Positions 13,869 to 19,165 of a stretch of DNA of 19,165 bases are shown piece after piece (the first letter of the stretch is position 1; the number at the start of each line of letters is the position of its first letter). The position numbers and the translations under genes were made by a program. Source of the DNA: JAVBQJ01 sp031549115 (GTDB lineage Bacteria; Verrucomicrobiota; Lentisphaeria; Victivallales; Victivallaceae); contig JAVBQJ010000100.1 of NCBI GenBank assembly GCA_031549115.1, positions 1-19,165 of the forward strand, written 5' to 3'. The notes beneath the pieces were generated by a model that saw only the letters and a program-made list of their open reading frames with translations, was not told the DNA's origin and made no database searches.

Positions 13869-14597
13869 ATGATTTTTGACAGCCATGTCCATTTGCCCAG
13901 CCCGGAGTGGAAGCACAACGCCGAATTCAGTTCGTTCGCCCGGGTCGAACCCGCGCTGGAATATCTGCGTGCCGCCGGTACCGGAAGGGCATTGTTCAAC
14001 ACCTGGCAGGGAGTCTTCTGCAACAGCGCTGCCGAGCTCGACGCCGGCAACACCGAAGCGCTCGCCCTGACGCAAAAATATCCCGATTTTCTATTGCCGG
14101 GAGCCGTGATGCACCCGCTGTTCCCGGAGGAATCGCGCCGGTGGCTGGCCCGTTTCCGCGACGCCGGCTACCGCTGGGTCGGCGAGTTGGTCGGTTACCG
14201 CTGCGAAATCCCGTTCGACGACCCGCGCTGGCTCGAACTTTTCGCCGACTGTGAACGCCACAAGCATATCGTGCAATTGCACGGGGGGCCGGAGGTGTTG
14301 ACGGTGGCGCGCCGTTTCCCGGCGCTGACGGTGGTAATGTCGCATGTTCCGGCCGATCCGGCGGAGGCGGCGGCGCTGCCGAATCTGTGGCTGGATATCT
14401 CCGGCTCCGCCGGAGGGCTGTGCATCGGCGCTTTGGAGCGCGCCTGCGCGGCGTTCGGACCAGGGCGGCTGCTGTACGGTACCGACTTCACCGGCTACGA
14501 ACCGCGCGCATTCATCGCGCGGGTCGAAGTGGTGATCCCGGAAACCGAACGCTCAGACGTGTTCGCGCACAACCTGTTGCGGTTGCTCGAATCGTGA
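13869..14597 (+). CDS. Small amidohydrolase_2 family hydrolase
   Basis: This 242-aa, compact TIM-barrel metal-dependent hydrolase shows DSHVH (4-8), His138 in QLHGG, His159 in MSHVP and Asp206 in YGTDF, the same residue pattern as the 345-aa amidohydrolase at 8723 but in a shorter and clearly diverged protein. Enzymes of this branch hydrolyse lactones or remove carboxyl groups. The ATG at 13869 begins directly at the first barrel strand; an upstream in-frame start at 13776 lies within the divergent promoter and is rejected. GGAG at 13854-13857 is rather far (11 bases) from the ATG. It is transcribed away from the symporter fusion, so uptake and breakdown of one compound may be linked. Its last 45 bases overlap the convergent gene ending at 14553. 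Confidence 0.85.
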   Translation: MIFDSHVHLPSPEWKHNAEFSSFARVEPALEYLRAAGTGRALFNTWQGVFCNSAAELDAGNTEALALTQKYPDFLLPGAVMHPLFPEESRRWLARFRDAGYRWVGELVGYRCEIPFDDPRWLELFADCERHKHIVQLHGGPEVLTVARRFPALTVVMSHVPADPAEAAALPNLWLDISGSAGGLCIGALERACAAFGPGRLLYGTDFTGYEPRAFIARVEVVIPETERSDVFAHNLLRLLES

Positions 14598-15803
14598 CCG
14601 GCGCCAATACCGGAGCAATTGTTCGCTCCACAGCCAGTTGGTGACGGCGTCGCCGCTCAAAAGACGGACCTTGTAACGCTGCTCCGGCACCAAACGTTCC
14701 GGCTCGTCGTAATAGGTGCAGTCCATGAAATTCAGCTTGCCGAGCACGGTTTCGGCGCGGGTGACGACTTCGTCTTCCAGCTCGGGGCAGTGCCGCAGCG
14801 CCATCAGCCCGGCGCGAATCACCATCGTGCTCCACGCCGACTTGGCGCCGTGATTTTCGCTCCCGTCGCCCTGATACCCCGGTGTGCGTTTGAGCTCGCC
14901 GGTGTCGAAGTCGAAGAGCGTCATCGAGTAATACCGCCCATCCGGCGTGATCGAATCTTTGACCTCGTCCCACATGATCCGGATGCCGTCACGCCAGCGC
15001 GGCGCCAATGGATGCTCCGGGTCGTGGCGCAGCAGAATATCGAACTGCATCGTGTCCATGGTCATCCGGTCGGCGCCGTTGACGGTCAGCCAGCCATGAT
15101 TGGCGATTTCAAAGGCGGTCGGCTTGCCGTGTGCGCGAAGCTGCCGCAACTGGCAATGCTCCGGCAAGACGGTATACTCGATCAACCGGTCGTATTCCCG
15201 GCGGAAGCGTTCATCGCCGGAAAAGCGCCACGCCAATTGCAGCAGCGCCGGGAAACGCACCAGCGGCCATTGCCACGAAGCATCGTGGTAACGGAAATAA
15301 TGATAGCGGTAATCGCGCTTCACCCAGAAATCGACCAGCGCCGGCAGCATTTCTTCGATCTTTTTCCGTCCCGCGTCATCGGCGTACGGATAAAAGGTTT
15401 CCAGCGCCAGACACGCATACAGCACCTGGTCGGTGCTGGTTTCCCCGGAAAAGCGGCCGCCGTAGATTTTCGGAAGAAATCCCCGGTCGAGGCGCATGCC
15501 CATCCGGTACACGGTATAAAGCGCGTCGAGCGAGCGCCCGGCATGCGCCAGCGCGGCGGGATCGCGCTCCAGCACATAACGCAACGTTTCGGCAATCATG
15601 TAACTTCCGGTGCACATGCCGAAGTTTTCGTGCCGGTAGATATCCGTCAGGCTGAAACCGTCGACTTCGCAGCCGCTGATCTCCCCAGCTCCGGCAAAAA
15701 AGGCGTCATCTGCGGGGCGCAGGGTCGCCGTGTCCAGAAAACTGAAAATCAAGTCGGTTTCCGGATCGCGGAAGCAGCGTTCACATTGTAATTGCATCGT
15801 CAT
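14553..15803 (-). CDS. Protein of unknown function, probable alpha/alpha-barrel (glycosidase-like)
   Basis: This 416-aa soluble protein has no signal peptide. I do not recognise the family with confidence. The sequence is helical and rich in aromatic and acidic residues: GETSTDQVLYACLALETFYP, FRYHDASWQWPLVRFPALLQ, ANHGWLTVNGADRM and GYQGDGSENHGAKSAWST. This resembles six-hairpin (alpha/alpha) barrels such as unsaturated glucuronyl hydrolases and related carbohydrate enzymes, a resemblance in style rather than a motif match. Of two close ATGs, 15803 is preferred over 15809 because GAGGG just upstream is then at normal distance. It follows the DUF4838 gene by 21 bases in the same operon, suggesting a joint role on a glycan or glycoside. 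The 3' end overlaps the convergent amidohydrolase by 45 bases. Confidence 0.82.
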   Translation of the reverse strand: MTMQLQCERCFRDPETDLIFSFLDTATLRPADDAFFAGAGEISGCEVDGFSLTDIYRHENFGMCTGSYMIAETLRYVLERDPAALAHAGRSLDALYTVYRMGMRLDRGFLPKIYGGRFSGETSTDQVLYACLALETFYPYADDAGRKKIEEMLPALVDFWVKRDYRYHYFRYHDASWQWPLVRFPALLQLAWRFSGDERFRREYDRLIEYTVLPEHCQLRQLRAHGKPTAFEIANHGWLTVNGADRMTMDTMQFDILLRHDPEHPLAPRWRDGIRIMWDEVKDSITPDGRYYSMTLFDFDTGELKRTPGYQGDGSENHGAKSAWSTMVIRAGLMALRHCPELEDEVVTRAETVLGKLNFMDCTYYDEPERLVPEQRYKVRLLSGDAVTNWLWSEQLLRYWRRSRFEQPQQVVREHV

Positions 15804-15824
15804 ATTCATTCCCTCAAAAATATC

Positions 15825-18530
15825 TCATGGGACCAGAAGCATCCGGTCCAGCAGAATCCGCTGAAAACTTTTATTTCCCGAAGTCCGGATCCCCATCTCG
15901 CCGGCCTGCAAATCCATCCGGCCGACGGCAACACGCTGGAATCCGGGCCGGTTCCCCGGTACCGTGACTCCGGCGCTGGCAAGAGTCGTTCCCGTGGCCG
16001 GATCCACCGTTTCCACGGTCAACTCCACCGGCTCGGCGCCGTCGCAATGCAGATCGAGAAACACCTGATAGCGCCCCTTCTTCCAGCCCGCCAGCTGCGC
16101 CAGCGGCAGACGTGCCGTCACTTTGCCGCTTTCGCTGAACATCCGGAGCGTGCTGCCGTCCGCCGCGTCCGGGTCGCGCAGCCGGGTAGCCGTGTCCGGA
16201 TCCGGAATCCACGCCGCGTCCTCCGCCACCAGCGCCTGCGCCGGAGCCGGAATACCGCCCGCGGGCAGCGCCGGCTCCGCCACCAGAAGCACCCGGTCGC
16301 AATACAGCTTGCCCGAAGCGGCGACATTGCCCAGGAATACGGTCAAACCATTCCGCAATTCATACACGCCAAGGTCGACGCCCCGGAAATCGCCGCCGCG
16401 CAGGTTTCCGGCCGGAACGAAACGCGCCACCAGTTCTTCGCGGTTGATGTTGTCGTAGATGCCGCACCACCCGACCCGCTCCGCGTCGGGCGTGTCGCCG
16501 TCGTAACGCAGCAAGGCCACCACCCGCCAGCAGCCCGGCAGATCCGGCGGCAGCGTCACCTTGCCGCTCCACTGCGAAACCGGATCGATTTCCAGCATCA
16601 GCCCATTGGAAGCCTCCGCGCTTTCCACTACCCGGACGCCCGAAGCCGCATACAGCAGGAACGCCGATTCCTGCAAATCCAGCCATGCCCGGTTGCCGAC
16701 GCCGGCCGGAGGCGCCGGTATCTTCCGGTTTTCCACCTGGCGCAGCTCATCGACGAAGGTGTGCAGATATTCACTCTCTCCGGCGTTGTTGGTACCGGTC
16801 AGGCGGGTCAGCGCCTCCAGTTGCCGCAGATAATCCGGGCGTGCCGGAAAATCGAACGGTTCCCGGCGCAATTGCGCGATCTGCCGGAACGTATCGTAGT
16901 GGCACAAAATCGCCCAATCCAGCGGAATCCGCGCCCACAGCACCCGCCGCGCCAATTCCGGGTTGCCCGAAATCGACGCCAGCCCTTCGCGGAAGAGCCG
17001 GTCGGCCGCCATCGCCGTGGTGTAATCCAGCCAGTCGGCGGTGCGGTTGCCCGCGGATCCGCACGGCAGGATGTCGCCAGCGCGCAGCATGGCCGTTTCC
17101 AGCAGCCGCCGGTAAGCGTCGATCTTCGGTCCGACATGCAGATAATAGCCGTTCAGGAACTCCTGCGTCAGCGCCTCCGCATCGGCGTCGGGCTTCCACA
17201 ACAGCTTGGCCGCCAGCCAGCAGCGCAATGCCTGCAACTCACCGACATGCGAATAGCTGTCCCCCTGATCGAACACGCTCTTGACCCGGTTCCCGGCAAA
17301 CAGCGCCATATTCGGCCCATAGGTCGACAGATTCGGATGCGGCATCAGGAAGTTGTTGAAGTTGGCGCTGTAATTCCATATCGCCAGCCGCGGCGCAATC
17401 CGCGCCCACTGCTCGAGATCGGCGAAAAATTTGCGGTTTTCCGGGGCAAAGGGATCGTCCAGCGGGCGCAGGAAATCGCAGTAGTACGAGCACAGCCGGA
17501 TTTGCACATTGTCGCGCGGGACGATTCCCTCCGGCGGCGTCTGGGTGTACAAATACGCAAAGGTGTCCACGATCATCTCCGGCGCCACCGGCTTGACCGC
17601 GTCGGCCACGTCATTGACGAACGCCAGCAGCGTTCCGGCCGGAGAACCGTATTTCGCGTCCGATTCCAGACACATTCCGCATTGGCAGCCGCGCTTCGAA
17701 TCCATCTGCGACACCGACAGGATTTCCCCCGGATTGGCGGCGATGCGCTGCAACACCCGGCGGATGAATTCCTGCTTCATCTCCGGATTGGTCAGACACA
17801 ACTGGTCATTCGGATAAGCGCACTGGCGCGTACCGTCAAAGAGCCCGTACCACTCCGGATGCTGCGAAAAATACGTCGACGGCGGCAGAATCGCATACAT
17901 GGTATGCCCATACCCATCCATGGCGCCGACATATTGCCGCGAACCGCCGAGCTCCTCGCCGGATTGCGCATACCAACTGTACATGCCGTTCAACTTCAAA
18001 CGGGCACGCCACTCCGGGTGATCGCACAACAGGCGTACATAGGCTTCGCGATAGTCGAACACCGGCGTATAATCCAGCGCCAACGCCTCGAAGCTCACCG
18101 GCGCCATCCGGGGCACATCCTCGGCATCCGGCGTCCACCAGCGCACGCCAAGCACATCCTCGAGATAGGTATAGACCGCATACAGACTTCCGCGCGGGCG
18201 GGCGCCGGTCAGGATCAGGTCATCACCCACGCTTTTGACGATAATCCGGTCGGTCGCCATTTCTTCCGGCGTCAGGCCGCCGAGTGAGGCTTCCACCGCA
18301 GGGCTCCAGCCGATATGAATGGCAGGGGCGGAGCCGGGCTCTTCGACCAGGCGATGCCGCACCCCGGAAATCCGGTACAAATAGCGCTGCAACTCGATCG
18401 CCGCGGTGTTTTCCGCCTCGATCGCATCCGGACGCAGCACGATCACGTGCTCCGGAGTCAGCGTCTGCGCAGCGGCGGCAAAGCCGCAGCCACACAGCAA
18501 TAAAATCCTGAAAAACCGCCGGAATATCAT
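15825..18530 (-). CDS. Exported DUF4838 domain protein
   Basis: This is a protein of about 901 aa with an N-terminal signal (FRILLLCGCGFAAAAQ). Cleavage after AAAA is possible, or lipidation at C15 via an LCGC lipobox-like site. Residues about 25-140 look like the small alpha/beta domain that precedes alpha-glucuronidase and GH20 barrels (NTAAIELQRYLYRISG, GSLYAVYTYLEDVLGVRWWTP). Residues about 160-430 match DUF4838, a putative TIM-barrel, with GYGHTMY, the Cys motif CQCGMC (282-287) and DNVQIRLCSYYCDFLRPL. The remainder includes a helical stretch, then probable beta-sandwich modules. A role in glycan binding or breakdown outside the cytoplasm is likely but not established for the family. I chose ATG 18530 because AAGGG lies eight bases upstream; ATG 18536 and GTG 18539 are alternatives. 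It follows the prepilin-like gene by about 12 bases. Confidence 0.86.
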   Translation of the reverse strand: MIFRRFFRILLLCGCGFAAAAQTLTPEHVIVLRPDAIEAENTAAIELQRYLYRISGVRHRLVEEPGSAPAIHIGWSPAVEASLGGLTPEEMATDRIIVKSVGDDLILTGARPRGSLYAVYTYLEDVLGVRWWTPDAEDVPRMAPVSFEALALDYTPVFDYREAYVRLLCDHPEWRARLKLNGMYSWYAQSGEELGGSRQYVGAMDGYGHTMYAILPPSTYFSQHPEWYGLFDGTRQCAYPNDQLCLTNPEMKQEFIRRVLQRIAANPGEILSVSQMDSKRGCQCGMCLESDAKYGSPAGTLLAFVNDVADAVKPVAPEMIVDTFAYLYTQTPPEGIVPRDNVQIRLCSYYCDFLRPLDDPFAPENRKFFADLEQWARIAPRLAIWNYSANFNNFLMPHPNLSTYGPNMALFAGNRVKSVFDQGDSYSHVGELQALRCWLAAKLLWKPDADAEALTQEFLNGYYLHVGPKIDAYRRLLETAMLRAGDILPCGSAGNRTADWLDYTTAMAADRLFREGLASISGNPELARRVLWARIPLDWAILCHYDTFRQIAQLRREPFDFPARPDYLRQLEALTRLTGTNNAGESEYLHTFVDELRQVENRKIPAPPAGVGNRAWLDLQESAFLLYAASGVRVVESAEASNGLMLEIDPVSQWSGKVTLPPDLPGCWRVVALLRYDGDTPDAERVGWCGIYDNINREELVARFVPAGNLRGGDFRGVDLGVYELRNGLTVFLGNVAASGKLYCDRVLLVAEPALPAGGIPAPAQALVAEDAAWIPDPDTATRLRDPDAADGSTLRMFSESGKVTARLPLAQLAGWKKGRYQVFLDLHCDGAEPVELTVETVDPATGTTLASAGVTVPGNRPGFQRVAVGRMDLQAGEMGIRTSGNKSFQRILLDRMLLVP

Positions 18531-18542
18531 CGTCATCACCCT

Positions 18543-19165
18543 TTACCAGGTCACTTGGCGTTCTTCGCCGTTGACGTCCGCATATATTTTCTTGTCCGAA
18601 CCGGTAATGTTCAACGCCTTGACCTGATCGCGCGCTTCCTCCGGCGAGATCGCCTGGACGTGCCCGTCGATAAAGCCGGTATTGGCCTGGCCGTTATGAC
18701 GGGCGCCGAGAATGCCGTATCCATTGACATGCGCCCAGGCATGCAGGATGCTGCGCTGCAGCGTCCGGCCACTGGCCACCCGGTCGACATAGAAGGACGA
18801 ATCCGCCAGAAGTATGTTTCCCGCCGCGTTTTTCACCGCGAATGAGTTGACCACATACATATAACCGTTGGGGTTTTTCGACGGGTTTTCCGGGGTGGCC
18901 AGAACATTGTCCTCCAGCAAACGCCAGTCGAATACGGCGCCATAGCAATAGGAGGCTTCATCCCCGGCCAGCGGCGCCTGCGCCGACGGACAAGTGCCGA
19001 CCTGGGCCGAAGCCCCCAACGCGCCGCCGTTGCTGGTATCGAAAGGCAGATAGCGCAAATCCGAATACGCATTCACCGACGTCCACTTTCCGTGGCCGTA
19101 GAACATCGGGTACGGAATGAATGACGAGTTGTCGGTGTCGTACACCGCGGTCAGGAGCCCGCCGT
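18543..19165 (-). CDS. Prepilin-like H-X9-DG domain protein, N-terminus outside window
   Basis: The frame is open through the right edge (GGLLTAVYDTDNSS), so only the C-terminal 206 or so residues are seen. The end of the protein carries RHNGQANTGFIDGH, an exact H-X9-DG signature of the prepilin-type-processing-associated proteins (DUF1559-related). These are greatly expanded in Planctomycetes and Lentisphaerae. Full-length members have an N-terminal type II secretion/type IV pilin-like methylation motif and one membrane helix, which would lie outside this window. Such genes commonly sit beside exported carbohydrate-active proteins, as here with the DUF4838 gene directly downstream. Whether they form pseudopili or act as surface anchors is not known. 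Confidence 0.85.
   Translation of the reverse strand, partial: GGLLTAVYDTDNSSFIPYPMFYGHGKWTSVNAYSDLRYLPFDTSNGGALGASAQVGTCPSAQAPLAGDEASYCYGAVFDWRLLEDNVLATPENPSKNPNGYMYVVNSFAVKNAAGNILLADSSFYVDRVASGRTLQRSILHAWAHVNGYGILGARHNGQANTGFIDGHVQAISPEEARDQVKALNITGSDKKIYADVNGEERQVTW

Noticed and set aside
15792..18287. 831-codon open frame on the + strand
   Set aside because: It is the shadow of the DUF4838 gene; its low-complexity Arg/His/Gln composition and lack of any recognisable domain argue against coding.

Overview
This GC-rich, densely coding window carries 12 genes. They are mostly small-molecule and carbohydrate catabolism genes, plus a chimeric transporter and an exported-protein cluster. The H-X9-DG prepilin-like protein next to a large exported DUF4838 protein, together with the ThuA, amidohydrolase_2 and fucose-isomerase-like genes, suggests a member of the PVC superphylum, most likely Lentisphaerota (Victivallis-like). 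That placement is inferred from gene content; no marker gene is present.

Layout. (1) 1-4734, + strand: the 3' part of a ThuA-like gene, a structured 237-nt repeat (copy 1), then a tightly overlapping SDR dehydrogenase / FAD flavoprotein / old-yellow-enzyme cassette. (2) 4772-11106: a DeoR repressor gene (- strand) diverges from a + strand operon. That operon encodes a class III aminotransferase and an FGGY kinase, then a second copy of the structured repeat (215 nt), then an amidohydrolase and an L-fucose/L-arabinose-isomerase-like protein. A near-consensus sigma-70 promoter with an adjacent inverted repeat lies in the divergent gap. (3) 11107-11571: a non-coding stretch between convergent genes, packed with perfect hairpins, a 28-bp palindrome and a 4 x 10-bp tandem repeat. 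(4) 11572-14597: a symporter-solute-binding-protein fusion (-) diverges from a second amidohydrolase (+). They are driven from an almost perfectly symmetric promoter whose palindromic TTGCAA can act as the -35 box in both directions. (5) 14553-19165, - strand: a prepilin-like protein (partial), a DUF4838 exported protein and a putative alpha/alpha-barrel protein.

How the genes may work together. The regulator-aminotransferase-kinase-hydrolase-isomerase set looks like an inducible route for a sugar, polyol or amino-sugar. The SDR/FAD/OYE set looks like a redox module acting on an unsaturated or keto intermediate. The substrates cannot be read from sequence.

The most unusual signal is the pair of intergenic repeats. 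They share a 34-nt identical core and the same chain of hairpins. Several stem positions differ between the copies in a compensatory way, as expected for selection on structure rather than on a protein. This is a candidate undescribed structured RNA or hairpin-forming DNA element.
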